A stretch of 64,000 nt of DNA from Rickettsiales bacterium (GCA_028279475.1 JANQNR010000003.1:147069-211068); one strand, 5' to 3'. Shown: positions 10,979-19,579, counted from the first letter of the stretch. A program made the numbers and translations. The notes: generated from the letters alone by a model not told the origin.

Positions 10979-12483
10979 CCTCCCATGCCAAACCAAATAA
11001 CCACAGAGAAACCGCAGATGTCTGCCTGATCCTGGAAGGCACCTACCCCTACGTGCGCGGTGGCGTCTCCGGCTGGACGCATGATTTGATTACCCATCAA
11101 AGTCACCTCACCTTTCACCTGATCTGCATCCTGCCACCTGGCACGGAAGCCCCCACCCCGATTTATGATCTTCCACCCAATGTCTTAAGCGTCACCGACG
11201 TGGTGCTGGGACGCATTCCTGACGGCAGAGGACATCCTGGGCGCAACGTACTCAAACGACTGCACCCACATCTGGAACAATTGTCTGGTACGCAAGCATC
11301 CTTCGATCACCTACAACAAATACTCGCTATTCTTCATGCAGATAAAGACATCTCCAGTGAAGAGTACCTACTCAACAGTAAGGATACCTGGCAGGTCATC
11401 GAACAGATGTACGAGGCATACTATCACGACAGTTCCATGCTGGATTATTTCTGGTCGTGGCGCGCGCTGTTCGGCAGCGTCTTTTCAGTAATGCTGTGCC
11501 GCTTGCCTGACGCTGGCGTCTATCACACACTGTGCACCGGCTATGCCGGGTTGCTGGCCGCCCGCGCCAAAGCAGAAAAAGACAAACCGGTCATTGTCAC
11601 CGAACATGGCATCTACACCAATGAGCGCCGCATCGAAATAGCTTCCGCAAAATGGTTAGAGGAAACCGCTACCAGCCAATTGACGATTGACACGCTACGC
11701 AGCGATCTGCGCGATCTGTGGATGCATGCTTTCAGTAATTACTCACGCATCTGCTACGAAGCCAGCGACCGCATCCTCACCCTGTTCGCCGGCAATCAGG
11801 AGGCACAGCGCAATGACGGTGCAGCAGAAGACAAGCTGGCCCTGATCCCCAACGGGGTCGATGTCAAGCGCTTTGGCGCCCTCTCCCGCAAATCTCATGA
11901 TGTCCCTACCATTGCCATGATTGGTCGTGTGGTGCCGATCAAGGATGTGAAAAGCTTCCTGCGTGCCTGCGCCATGATGCGCGATACGCTGGGCGAATTG
12001 AAAGCCTACATCATGGGGAACCTGGAAGAGGACCCGGAATATGTTGCCGAATGCCAGGAATTGGCTGCACATTTGCTGCTGGATGATGTCGTCGAATTTA
12101 CCGGGGCCGTGCGGGTGGATGACTATCTACCGAAGATCGATGTGGTGGTGTTTACCTCCGTCTCCGAAGCGCAGCCACTGGTGATTTTAGAAGCGGGCGC
12201 AGCAGGCATCCCGGTTGTGGCAACCCGCGTCGGTGCCTGCGAAGAAATGATTATGGGCACGGAAGACGAATTGCCACCATTGGGTGCCGGGGGCGCAGCA
12301 GTGCCGCTGGCTAACCCCAGCGCCGTCGCAGCAGAAACCCTCAAACTACTGACGGATAAGGCATGGTACGAAGAATGTGCCAATGCCCTGCGCACCCGCG
12401 TCCATCGCGACTACACCAAAACCCAACAGCAGGACGCCTATCGCGGACTGTATGCATCGCTGATGGAGAAAGAGCATGTTTGA
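10975..12483 (+). CDS. pelF: PelF, GT4-family glycosyltransferase of Pel synthesis
   Basis: PelF is the soluble glycosyltransferase that polymerises Pel from nucleotide sugars. The 502-residue protein opens with the PelF signature CLILEGTYPYVRGGVSGW near residue 15. Its C-terminal Rossmann half carries IPNGVDVKRF and the EX7E motif EAQPLVILE used for nucleotide-sugar binding in GT4 enzymes. The start overlaps the pelE stop as ATGA. The stop overlaps the next gene by eight bases (ATGTTTGA at 12476-12483), so the unrelated-looking downstream protein is translationally coupled to it. Confidence 0.94.
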   Translation: MTSHAKPNNHRETADVCLILEGTYPYVRGGVSGWTHDLITHQSHLTFHLICILPPGTEAPTPIYDLPPNVLSVTDVVLGRIPDGRGHPGRNVLKRLHPHLEQLSGTQASFDHLQQILAILHADKDISSEEYLLNSKDTWQVIEQMYEAYYHDSSMLDYFWSWRALFGSVFSVMLCRLPDAGVYHTLCTGYAGLLAARAKAEKDKPVIVTEHGIYTNERRIEIASAKWLEETATSQLTIDTLRSDLRDLWMHAFSNYSRICYEASDRILTLFAGNQEAQRNDGAAEDKLALIPNGVDVKRFGALSRKSHDVPTIAMIGRVVPIKDVKSFLRACAMMRDTLGELKAYIMGNLEEDPEYVAECQELAAHLLLDDVVEFTGAVRVDDYLPKIDVVVFTSVSEAQPLVILEAGAAGIPVVATRVGACEEMIMGTEDELPPLGAGGAAVPLANPSAVAAETLKLLTDKAWYEECANALRTRVHRDYTKTQQQDAYRGLYASLMEKEHV

Positions 12484-13237
12484 TCACAGTGATATTACTC
12501 CCAAAGCTTACTTCGATAAAATGTTAGGTGATGCATACAACATCACATGCTCAGCGATTGAAACGACCGAAGCACAGGAGCTTCCTCATCTCAACGTTTT
12601 TGGGGAAAAACTCTATTTGGTGAAAGCCACAGGACTGCCGGATACACATGAAGAAAGGCACGCGGATGTCAATGAAACACAGCCTTATTTTGTTGCTGAG
12701 GGAGAGCCTCAACCTGATGAGATTCACCCTTTACCGGTTAATGATGACCTTGAATATTGTCAGTTATTTTTCAAAATTCCACTGACTGAGGAACAAATTG
12801 AGGCAAAAATTGAAGAAAGAAAGTCCTGGGGTACGAATACAAATATCAACAGCGACGAACCACCCACCGCAGATATTGCCATTGAGTTCACACAGGAGGG
12901 CATTCATATTTCCGGATGGAATGGTCTGCTGGAACAACCTTATCGCCAAACTGAAGAGGGCGCAGAACCAGGAGAACTGGAATTTGATGAGGCAAGTAAA
13001 TGCTTCGCCCCTGCTGAACACGGAGAATACTGGCAAGGTGAAGTCATAGGTGGCAATGGGAAGGAGCAAGATATCCTTGGTCAGATCAGTGATGCATTAG
13101 AACAGGATGCACAGTTCAGACAAGCATTTGAGGCGTTGATCACCCAGGATCAGCAAGTCTCTAATACTGTTGATAATCCACAATCAACAGGACGCATTGA
13201 AAACAATATGGGGCAAACGCCTGATTCTCTATCATAA
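12476..13237 (+). CDS. Acidic protein of unknown function, coupled to pelF and fic
   Basis: I do not recognise this 253-residue protein. It is strongly acidic, rich in Glu, Gln, Asn and Pro, has no signal peptide or membrane segment, and is probably cytoplasmic. Its tail is Asn/Gln/Thr rich and looks disordered. The ATG overlaps the pelF stop, and the stop at 13237 is only four bases before the Fic start. Codon use is more AT-rich than in the pel genes on either side. It could be a regulator, antitoxin-like partner or modification target of the Fic protein; this is inference from position only. Homologues of PelA-G do not include such a protein. Confidence 0.7.
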   Translation: MFDHSDITPKAYFDKMLGDAYNITCSAIETTEAQELPHLNVFGEKLYLVKATGLPDTHEERHADVNETQPYFVAEGEPQPDEIHPLPVNDDLEYCQLFFKIPLTEEQIEAKIEERKSWGTNTNINSDEPPTADIAIEFTQEGIHISGWNGLLEQPYRQTEEGAEPGELEFDEASKCFAPAEHGEYWQGEVIGGNGKEQDILGQISDALEQDAQFRQAFEALITQDQQVSNTVDNPQSTGRIENNMGQTPDSLS

Positions 13238-13241
13238 GCAC

Positions 13242-14321
13242 ATGACATCCTTCGACCCGCAATTTCTGGAACGACTGACCTTCCCACATCGTATGTTCGG
13301 CATCATTCGCAAGATTGGTGCCTATCAGGGAAAGCAGGAAATGTATGCGGAAAAGGCTCCGGAGATGCTGGCGAATCTGCAAATGGTGGCTATCATCGAG
13401 AGCGTGGAATCCTCCAACCGCATCGAAAATATTGTGGTTGGACCGAAAACAATTGCGGCGATTGTCAGAGAACAGCAACCTCCTGCTAAAGGGAACCGCC
13501 CCCAAGGAGAAGTAGCCGGCTACCGCGATGTGCTGAAGCAAATGCACGAACGCCATGAAAATATTCCTTTTACAGACAATCTTGTCCTTCAATTTCACCG
13601 GGACATGATGAAATATACGGCAGCGGGTGGAGGTGTGTGGAAAAACAGTCAGAACCAGATCGCCGAGAAATTTCCTGATGGCACGATCAAGAAGATTCGC
13701 TTTGATCCCACGCCTCCACACCTGACTCCCGATGCCATGCGTCAATTACATACTTCATTCAATTATCAACTGGAAAAAGGGGAAATAGACCCGCTTTTGT
13801 TGATTCCACTTTATGTACTCGATTTTCTGTGTATCCACCCCTTCAGTGATGGTAATGGACGCATGTCACGTCTACTCACGACATTACTATTATACCATCA
13901 ACACTATGATGTATGCTGCTACATATCATTGGAACGTCTGGTCGAACAAACCAAAGATTCCTATTATGAAACTCTTTATGAGTCATCGCAGGGCTGGCAT
14001 GAAAACAATCATAATCCTTTGCCATTCGTTGAATACCTGCTAGGCGTGATACTGGCCGCATATGGTGAACTGGAAGACCGTATTGAAACAGTGCGTGACA
14101 TTCCCGGCGTTAAAACTCAGATGGTACATACAGCACTCAAACAGTTCAAAGGCGAATTTTCATTTGGTGAACTGATTGAGGCATGTCCATTTGTCAGTAA
14201 GCAGATGGTTCGTAAAGTTTTAAATGACATGAATGAGGATGGAAAAGTTATGCATAACAATAAGCAAGGAAGATCAGCAAAATGGAGAGTCACAGATAAT
14301 GATACTAATGAGCACGAATAG
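13242..14321 (+). CDS. fic: Fic-family AMPylator with N-terminal inhibitory motif and C-terminal winged helix
   Basis: Fic enzymes usually transfer AMP from ATP to protein hydroxyls. The catalytic motif HPFSDGNGRMSR (residues 199-210) matches HPFx(D/E)GNGRxxR, with H199 catalytic. The inhibitory motif (S/T)xxxE(G/N) is present N-terminally as SNRIEN (S58 to N63), so this is a class II, self-inhibited Fic. The last about 60 residues look like a winged helix-turn-helix, as in the Fic family with a DNA-binding tail. I chose the ATG at 13242; a longer reading frame from 13170 would overlap the previous gene extensively. The gene is AT-rich compared with pel genes and interrupts pelF-pelG order. 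Its stop lies inside an inverted-repeat cluster (14304-14375). Confidence 0.93.
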   Translation: MTSFDPQFLERLTFPHRMFGIIRKIGAYQGKQEMYAEKAPEMLANLQMVAIIESVESSNRIENIVVGPKTIAAIVREQQPPAKGNRPQGEVAGYRDVLKQMHERHENIPFTDNLVLQFHRDMMKYTAAGGGVWKNSQNQIAEKFPDGTIKKIRFDPTPPHLTPDAMRQLHTSFNYQLEKGEIDPLLLIPLYVLDFLCIHPFSDGNGRMSRLLTTLLLYHQHYDVCCYISLERLVEQTKDSYYETLYESSQGWHENNHNPLPFVEYLLGVILAAYGELEDRIETVRDIPGVKTQMVHTALKQFKGEFSFGELIEACPFVSKQMVRKVLNDMNEDGKVMHNNKQGRSAKWRVTDNDTNEHE

Positions 14322-14375
14322 TACTAATAGATAGGTATTTATTAGCACCATTCGTGCTCCATTAGCACTATTAGG
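14304..14375. repeat. Inverted and direct repeat cluster between fic and pelG
   Basis: CTAATGAGCACGAAT (14305-14319) is repeated in inverse orientation at 14350-14365 as ATTCGTGCTCCATTAG, with one extra base. TTAGCAC occurs directly at 14342-14348 and 14362-14368, and TACTAAT at 14303 and 14322. The left arm lies inside the last codons of fic. The right side ends just before the pelG ribosome-binding site (AGGAAAT). It could be an operator, perhaps for the winged helix of the Fic protein, or a hairpin that sets the fic/pelG expression ratio. There is no T-run, so it is not a standard terminator. Confidence 0.6.
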
Positions 14376-14385
14376 AAATAAAATT

Positions 14386-15774
14386 ATGGCAGGCATTGGA
14401 TTTGAACTGAAGAAACTCACCAACCACGATAACCTCATCGGGGTGATGCATGCCTATATCAGCGCCGGTTTTGCAGCGGCGGGGCCATGGCTGTTCACCA
14501 TTCTCGCCATTGCCGGGATTACGATCCTCTATGCCGATTTTCTCTCATATGACGCGCTGATCAATTTCCGGGTGATTCTGGTCTATAACCTCGCCGCTTC
14601 GCTGGTGCTCTCGGCACCGGTATTCATGGTCATCACTCGCTACATTGCCGATGCCATCAACCAGAAAGACGTCACCAGCGTCCCCTCAACCCTGCTGGGC
14701 TGCCTGCTACTCACCCTGCTATTCCAGCTACCCGTCGCCATTACCCTTTACGGCTGGTATGTCGATCTGCCGCTATCCCTGCGCCTCTCGGCGATTGCCA
14801 ATCTGTTCCTGCTAACGGGTGTCTGGCTGCTTGGCGTCTTCCTGATGGCACTGAAAGATTTCCGCGCCGTTAACTGGTCCTACGGCATCGGCATGTTGAT
14901 TGCCGTACTGGCAGCGCACTGGTTGCGTGTCGATTACGGTGCGGCGGGTATGCTCAACGGCTTTAATATCGGGATTGCCATCATCGTCTTCTCACTCACC
15001 GCCAAGGTATTCGCCGAATACCCCTACCGCTATGGCACACCGTTTTCCATGCTGCCGGCCTTCCGCCGCTACTATCAACTGGCCTGGGGCGGGTTCTTCT
15101 ATAATCTGGCCATCTGGATCGACAAGCTGATTATGTGGTTTGCGCCGGAGCGGGTCAAGCTGCCCAGCAAGATGATCTTCTATCCCGACTATGACAGCGC
15201 CATGTTCCTGGCCTATGTCACCATCGTCCCCGCCATGGCGATTTTCTTCTTCAGCGTGGAAACGCACTTCTTCCAGCGCTATCGCCGCTTCTATGACGAC
15301 ATCCTCGACCATAAACCGCTCTGGCGCATCAAGGAGAACGGTCAGAAAATGCTCGACTCCATCCTCTACCATGCCCGCACCTTTATGGTCGTGCAGGGGG
15401 CGATTACTTTCCTGGCGATTATCCTGGCGGCGGAAATCCTGGAACTGGTCAATTTCAGCTACCGCCAGATCGGGATTTTCCGGCTGGGGACGCTCGGCGG
15501 CATGCTGCATGTGCTGGCGCTGTTCATGATGATTATTCTGTCCTATTTCGACAGCCGCTCACGGGTGATGTGGTTGCAACTGTTCTTCCTGGTGAGCAAT
15601 ATCATCCTGACCTATATCAGCATGCAGATGGGCTTTGCCTATTATGGGTATGGTTATTTCCTTTCCTCGGCACTGACCTTCCTGCTCACCGCTTTCGTGC
15701 TCTACCGCTTCATGAGCCACCTGCCCTACCATGCATTTATAACGCATAACAATGCAATTCGTGGTGGTGCGTAG
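14386..15774 (+). CDS. pelG: PelG, MOP-family inner-membrane transporter of Pel synthesis
   Basis: PelG is a Wzx-like multi-pass membrane protein that forms the Pel synthase and translocation complex with PelD, PelE and PelF. The 462-residue protein begins with the PelG signature MAGIGFELKKL and has about twelve hydrophobic segments over its length. The ribosome-binding site AGGAAAT precedes the ATG by about nine bases. It is the last pel gene, separated from pelF by the acidic protein and fic genes (about 1.9 kb). Confidence 0.94.
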   Translation: MAGIGFELKKLTNHDNLIGVMHAYISAGFAAAGPWLFTILAIAGITILYADFLSYDALINFRVILVYNLAASLVLSAPVFMVITRYIADAINQKDVTSVPSTLLGCLLLTLLFQLPVAITLYGWYVDLPLSLRLSAIANLFLLTGVWLLGVFLMALKDFRAVNWSYGIGMLIAVLAAHWLRVDYGAAGMLNGFNIGIAIIVFSLTAKVFAEYPYRYGTPFSMLPAFRRYYQLAWGGFFYNLAIWIDKLIMWFAPERVKLPSKMIFYPDYDSAMFLAYVTIVPAMAIFFFSVETHFFQRYRRFYDDILDHKPLWRIKENGQKMLDSILYHARTFMVVQGAITFLAIILAAEILELVNFSYRQIGIFRLGTLGGMLHVLALFMMIILSYFDSRSRVMWLQLFFLVSNIILTYISMQMGFAYYGYGYFLSSALTFLLTAFVLYRFMSHLPYHAFITHNNAIRGGA

Positions 15775-15836
15775 AAATATTTTCACTTGTCAGAAATAAA
15801 CAGAAATTTTACAATGATTTCGTTAGGATGGAAGTA

Positions 15837-16082
15837 ATGAGTAACCTTACCTTTGATAAATTGGCCTATGTCGATAAGCTCAAGGCCGGCGGCATTAGTC
15901 CTGAACAGGCAAGAGTGCAAGCCGATGCGCTGGATGACGCGTTACGCGACAGCGTTGTGACCGAAATGAGTCTGCAAAAACACCTTGAGCCGATTCGCCA
16001 GGATCTGGCACTGCTGAAATGGGGCGTGGCATTGATTGTCGCTGCCGTCATATTACCCTTACTGAAACAGTTTTTTGAATAA
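15837..16082 (+). CDS. Small coiled-coil protein with C-terminal membrane anchor (DUF1640-like)
   Basis: The 81-residue protein has a helical, charged N-terminal part (FDKLAYVDKLKAGGIS near the start), a probable coiled coil and one C-terminal transmembrane segment (about residues 60-77). This layout resembles bacterial DUF1640/CCDC90-type proteins, whose function is unknown. Two in-frame starts exist; the second ATG (15837) is preferred because AGGATGGAAG lies just upstream. It is 20 bp before the asparaginase-like gene. Confidence 0.7.
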   Translation: MSNLTFDKLAYVDKLKAGGISPEQARVQADALDDALRDSVVTEMSLQKHLEPIRQDLALLKWGVALIVAAVILPLLKQFFE

Positions 16083-16102
16083 CGCTTTTATAACGAGAAT
16101 CC

Positions 16103-16687
16103 ATGAACGACAGAATCCTGCTTATCCGCACCGGCGGCACCATTGACGCCAAACCCTACGATGATCCGCGCAATCCGCCTTCCTATGTGGAGACATTGCA
16201 GGCGGAGGACAGCTTGATTAACGTATTGCTGGCAACATCAAAGCAGGAAGATGTGGATCAGTATTCCTGGGTTCCTGATCTGGAAACACAGTTTGTCAAA
16301 GACTCACAACTCTTTGATGGCGAAGATATTCAGGCATTGGCAAATATTATTCGCAACGACGATCATAGATTCTTCATCCTTACGCATGGCACGGATGCAA
16401 TGATAAAAAATGCAACAGCATTGGATGAGGCACTGAAAGGCAGTGGCAAAACCGTGATGTTCGCCGGTGCGATGGTGCCACTCTCTATGGGCGATAAAGC
16501 TCCCAGCGATGGAACCCCTGCCGTGGATTTCGCATTGCGTGAAGTGAAGGGCGCACCGCCCGGTGTGTATGTCGTCGGCCGTGATGCACATACCAAACGG
16601 CTGGAATATACGCCCCCTCAAGAGGTTACCAAGGATCGGAAAGCGAGCCTGAAAGACCTGACCTTCACCCTGTCGCATCGTCGTTAA
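16103..16687 (+). CDS. Asparaginase N-terminal-domain protein
   Basis: The 194-residue protein matches only the N-terminal domain of type I/II L-asparaginases, which are normally about 330 residues. Active-site stretches are present: RTGGTIDA near residue 10 with the nucleophilic Thr region, and LTHGTDAM near residue 95 with the Thr-Asp pair. The usual HGTDTM is changed to HGTDAM. The second domain, which supplies the rest of the dimer active site, is missing. Short one-domain members occur in other proteobacteria and their activity is unclear. No frameshift remnant of a second domain is seen downstream before the trxA promoter. Confidence 0.82.
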   Translation: MNDRILLIRTGGTIDAKPYDDPRNPPSYVETLQAEDSLINVLLATSKQEDVDQYSWVPDLETQFVKDSQLFDGEDIQALANIIRNDDHRFFILTHGTDAMIKNATALDEALKGSGKTVMFAGAMVPLSMGDKAPSDGTPAVDFALREVKGAPPGVYVVGRDAHTKRLEYTPPQEVTKDRKASLKDLTFTLSHRR

Positions 16688-16705
16688 CAAATATCCACAT
16701 CCCCC

Positions 16706-16734
16706 TTGTTGCATTCCGGCGTGTTTCTTATATA
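16706..16734 (+). promoter_or_regulatory. Candidate sigma70-type promoter of trxA
   Basis: TTGTTG (16706-16711) and TATATA (16729-16734) are separated by 17 bp. The trxA start follows at 16773, preceded by AAGGAGAAG as ribosome-binding site. The spacing and position fit a housekeeping promoter. Confidence 0.6.
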
Positions 16735-16772
16735 AGGGAGAGACAATATACAGTTAACAAGGAGAAGACGAG

Positions 16773-17093
16773 ATGGCCAAACAAGTCAGTGATGAGAATT
16801 TTGAAGCAGAAGTATTAAAGGCCGATAAGCCCGTATTAGTGGATTTCTGGGCGGAATGGTGCGGCCCGTGCCGTCAGCTCTCCCCCATCATCGACCAGCT
16901 GTCCGAAGAGCTGGGCGAAAAGGTGAACATCGTGAAAGTTAACATTGACGAAAGTCCTGAAACGCCTGGGAAATATGGCGTACGTGGCATCCCAACCATG
17001 ATCATGTTCAAGGGCGGCGAGGCGATCGGCACCAAGGTCGGTGCCATTCCGAAATCTCAGCTAAAAGAGTGGATCGAAGGCCAGGTGGCATAA
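16773..17093 (+). CDS. trxA: Thioredoxin
   Basis: Thioredoxin is a small cytoplasmic disulfide reductant. The 106-residue protein has the full fold length and the active site WCGPC (C30, C33), preceded by VLVDFWAE. The conserved cis-proline region GIPTMIMF is also present. AAGGAGAAG lies eight bases upstream of the ATG. It has its own candidate promoter and is followed by a short gap to a membrane protein gene. Confidence 0.97.
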   Translation: MAKQVSDENFEAEVLKADKPVLVDFWAEWCGPCRQLSPIIDQLSEELGEKVNIVKVNIDESPETPGKYGVRGIPTMIMFKGGEAIGTKVGAIPKSQLKEWIEGQVA

Positions 17094-17128
17094 GCCTTTC
17101 GGTACGCTTGCCGGACATATAAAAGCAT

Positions 17129-17617
17129 ATGGCCAACCGACTGTCATGGCCAGGGGTAAAGCGCTGCCTCCTCACCATCTCCGGTATCCTTTATGCATGG
17201 GTAGTACTGGGGAATGTGGTAGGACATATTCTTGCATTCCGCTTCTTTTTCACCTTTTGGCAGGCAACGGATCGCTTGGTGCTCTGTTATCCCTCGTTCT
17301 CTCTTGGTGGTTACTATACGAATTGTGAAAATTGGTGGGCTGATTTGTTCTGGTTGGTGACCGTAAAAATTCCGGGGCTTGTATGGAATACTTTTTCCAT
17401 TGCCGGGGGATTTACCTTAATCAGTTTGGATCAACTACACCTTCGCTATTTCATAAATAGTTTGCCCTTCTGGGCGCTTGGGTTGTTCATCTTCGGCTTT
17501 ATTATGTTTCCCGGTATGCTTTATTGGAAGCAACAGAACATCAGAGGCTATTACTTGTTGAATACTCTTTTGGTGCTGCTGATATTATGGGGCATATACG
17601 CATATTACATGGGATAG
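17129..17617 (+). CDS. Four-helix membrane protein of unknown function
   Basis: The 162-residue protein is very hydrophobic, with four predicted membrane segments (about residues 12-36, 70-95, 110-132 and 138-160). An aromatic-rich loop containing two cysteines (near residues 53 and 66) lies between the first two. I do not recognise a family. It starts 35 bp after trxA and may be cotranscribed with it. It converges with the hydrolase gene at 17632, with only 14 bp between the stops and no obvious terminator. Confidence 0.7.
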   Translation: MANRLSWPGVKRCLLTISGILYAWVVLGNVVGHILAFRFFFTFWQATDRLVLCYPSFSLGGYYTNCENWWADLFWLVTVKIPGLVWNTFSIAGGFTLISLDQLHLRYFINSLPFWALGLFIFGFIMFPGMLYWKQQNIRGYYLLNTLLVLLILWGIYAYYMG

Positions 17618-17631
17618 ACGGCCATTTCCGA

Positions 17632-18447
17632 TTAACGGTTCAAGAGACTTTGGGGGCTTAATGTGCGCTCGGATTGGTGGTAACGCATCATTTGGTCAAA
17701 CGCTTCATGGACGAAAGGTGCACGAATATGAATATCCGCCCGCCCCTCCGGCTCATCATTCCATGCACCTCCTACGCCTCTCAGAAAATCGCCGAAACTT
17801 GTGCCTTCAGAAACGGCATTTACATTTACCCATAGTTTTGTATTTTGGCGAATACTATCATAATCGATGATGTTAAGATGACTTACGGGGTCGATTGTAA
17901 TCAAAGTATGAATACGTTCTGGTAGTCGTTCGGCTACCAATACAGCGCTATCACCACCATAGCTATGACCAATTAAATTGACGCGGCGCGTTTTGGGTAA
18001 CGTCTCGATAAAGCGAATAATATCACGTTCGTTCACGTCAGCTGTCGTATAATAATTATCGCCATATGAATACTTCTTTAAGCTATCCGATGTGATGACC
18101 GGGCCTGTAAAGGTTCTGTCACCACCACCCCCCACAAAGATATTCGCCTGGTTCAGGCGCTCTCCCGACGGAGGCAGGATCGTCTTCACATAATCAACTT
18201 CCTCACTGCCGGGAACCGCACCGATCAATGTCCATCGCCCATCTTCATCACGGGGCTGCAGGGGATTGTAATTGGCCTTTATCTCACGCATCACCTGCAT
18301 GAGTTCCTGTAACGCAAGGCCAAGATTACGCAGCTTCCACGCTTCGACAAAGCGCTCATGATCCAGCGCTTTAAGCCGATACAGCTGCGACTCAATGTAG
18401 ATGCGTTCAACATCTTCCAGACTTTCCATTTCCATATACGCGAACAT
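17632..18447 (-). CDS. Alpha/beta-hydrolase-fold protein
   Basis: The 271-residue protein carries the nucleophile elbow GHSYGG (near residue 165) within a strand-helix context typical of alpha/beta hydrolases, and a later TIDPVSH segment. Its N-terminal third is helical and charged. It then shows YNPLQPRDEDGRWT near residue 65; similar PRDxxGRW motifs occur in phage structural and toxin proteins. There is no signal peptide. The substrate is unknown. The start is uncertain because no good ribosome-binding site precedes the ATG at 18447. It follows the 18477 gene by 29 bp on the same strand. Confidence 0.75.
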   Translation of the reverse strand: MFAYMEMESLEDVERIYIESQLYRLKALDHERFVEAWKLRNLGLALQELMQVMREIKANYNPLQPRDEDGRWTLIGAVPGSEEVDYVKTILPPSGERLNQANIFVGGGGDRTFTGPVITSDSLKKYSYGDNYYTTADVNERDIIRFIETLPKTRRVNLIGHSYGGDSAVLVAERLPERIHTLITIDPVSHLNIIDYDSIRQNTKLWVNVNAVSEGTSFGDFLRGVGGAWNDEPEGRADIHIRAPFVHEAFDQMMRYHQSERTLSPQSLLNR

Positions 18448-18476
18448 ATAAGGGGTAGGGAAACCCGGAAGGAGAA

Positions 18477-19175
18477 TTATTCAGATTCTGTCGCCTTCCC
18501 TCTCGCTTCCTGCAAAAATGCCTGAAACCCGTCGCGCGTCGTTTCATATAATGCACCATCGCATGGCGCACGGCGATACAGGTTCTGATACGACCCCTGC
18601 GCCGCAGCGATGATATTGTTCGCTACCGCTTCACTATCTCCATAGCGAGCAATATCGTGCATCATGGCAGAGGATAATGTTACATATTCATCGTCACCTG
18701 CCTCACCACAATGATTCAGTATCAGATAGCTGACCAGGGCATCCTCATAGACGACCTTCAATTGATCCAGCGCCGTATCCACATCCTGCACCGGCGCTTC
18801 AGGTGCCACCGCCGTTTGCACTTCCTCTTCATACGGCACAAAGGTGGTTGACTCCGCCGGGGTGATACGTGCCACCTCAGGATAGATGCGGGTCTGTGTG
18901 ATCTGCGCTGCCACATCCATATACATCACCAGCCCGACCAACAGGGACCATAATCCCAGCGCCACCTTCCCGCGCAGCAATACAGCCTCCAGCAAATCCT
19001 GGCGTTCCTGCGAACGCCGCCCCTGCGTTACTATATCGCTGTATTGCCGGTTTTGCTTCTGCATCGTACGTATTAACACAATGGTGAGCACGATCATTAC
19101 TCCCCAACGCAACCACACCACGCCATCAAGCTGGGTCAGCGCGTAATGAATTAGGGTAACATCCGGCATATTCAC
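18477..19175 (-). CDS. Membrane-anchored protein of unknown function
   Basis: The 232-residue protein has two hydrophobic segments (about residues 20-38 and 72-92) around a basic, Gln/Arg-rich loop, then an acidic, Pro-rich stretch and a C-terminal helical domain with two cysteines. I do not recognise a family. The start overlaps the stop of the upstream lectin-like gene by four bases, so the two are probably translated together. An alternative ATG lies two codons further in. Confidence 0.65.
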   Translation of the reverse strand: MNMPDVTLIHYALTQLDGVVWLRWGVMIVLTIVLIRTMQKQNRQYSDIVTQGRRSQERQDLLEAVLLRGKVALGLWSLLVGLVMYMDVAAQITQTRIYPEVARITPAESTTFVPYEEEVQTAVAPEAPVQDVDTALDQLKVVYEDALVSYLILNHCGEAGDDEYVTLSSAMMHDIARYGDSEAVANNIIAAAQGSYQNLYRRAPCDGALYETTRDGFQAFLQEARGKATESE

Positions 19176-19579
19176 TCACATTGCAACGTGGCGCGCTGCC
19201 CTTCATACAGGAACACATGCCGTTCGGTTTCATCAAAGAAATAGGTCTTACCGGCATCGGCCAGGCAATAATAGTCAATCAGAATCTCTTCCGTGCAATT
19301 CGGCGTCGGGTCATCCTTATACAGCGTGGTTGTATCTATTTCACACATGGCCCGACCATCACAGGACGCTTTCAATGCCGCCACCATAGCATCCTGCGAC
19401 GGCAACCCGGCCACATCGGCGTCAATGCTTTGCGGACAATGGGGTTTAACCGATGCAATATGCAGCGTCGTTGCCGGCTCCGGCGGGGGACCGAAACGCA
19501 ATTCCCCACTTAGAATCACCGCGCCCATCAGGGCAAAGACGGCGACAGTAGCAATGGTGAAGGCCAGCGGATGTTTCAT
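19172..19579 (-). CDS. Secreted or membrane-anchored protein with SUEL-lectin-like cysteine pattern
   Basis: The roughly 135-residue protein has an N-terminal hydrophobic helix (about residues 5-25) and an exported domain. CDGRAMCEI is followed by a conserved Asp-Pro and an IDYYC ending. This spacing resembles the D-galactoside/L-rhamnose-binding SUEL lectin domain, which has a CxGRxxCxI core and a terminal YxC. The longest frame begins at a TTG at 19591; the ATG at 19579 gives a cleaner signal sequence. It overlaps the 18477 gene by four bases. A sugar-binding role is inference from the pattern only. Confidence 0.6.
   Translation of the reverse strand: MKHPLAFTIATVAVFALMGAVILSGELRFGPPPEPATTLHIASVKPHCPQSIDADVAGLPSQDAMVAALKASCDGRAMCEIDTTTLYKDDPTPNCTEEILIDYYCLADAGKTYFFDETERHVFLYEGQRATLQCE

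Noticed and set aside
16103..16687. Asparaginase gene truncated by frameshift
   Set aside because: No C-terminal asparaginase domain remnant is found in any frame before the trxA promoter; the short form looks intact.
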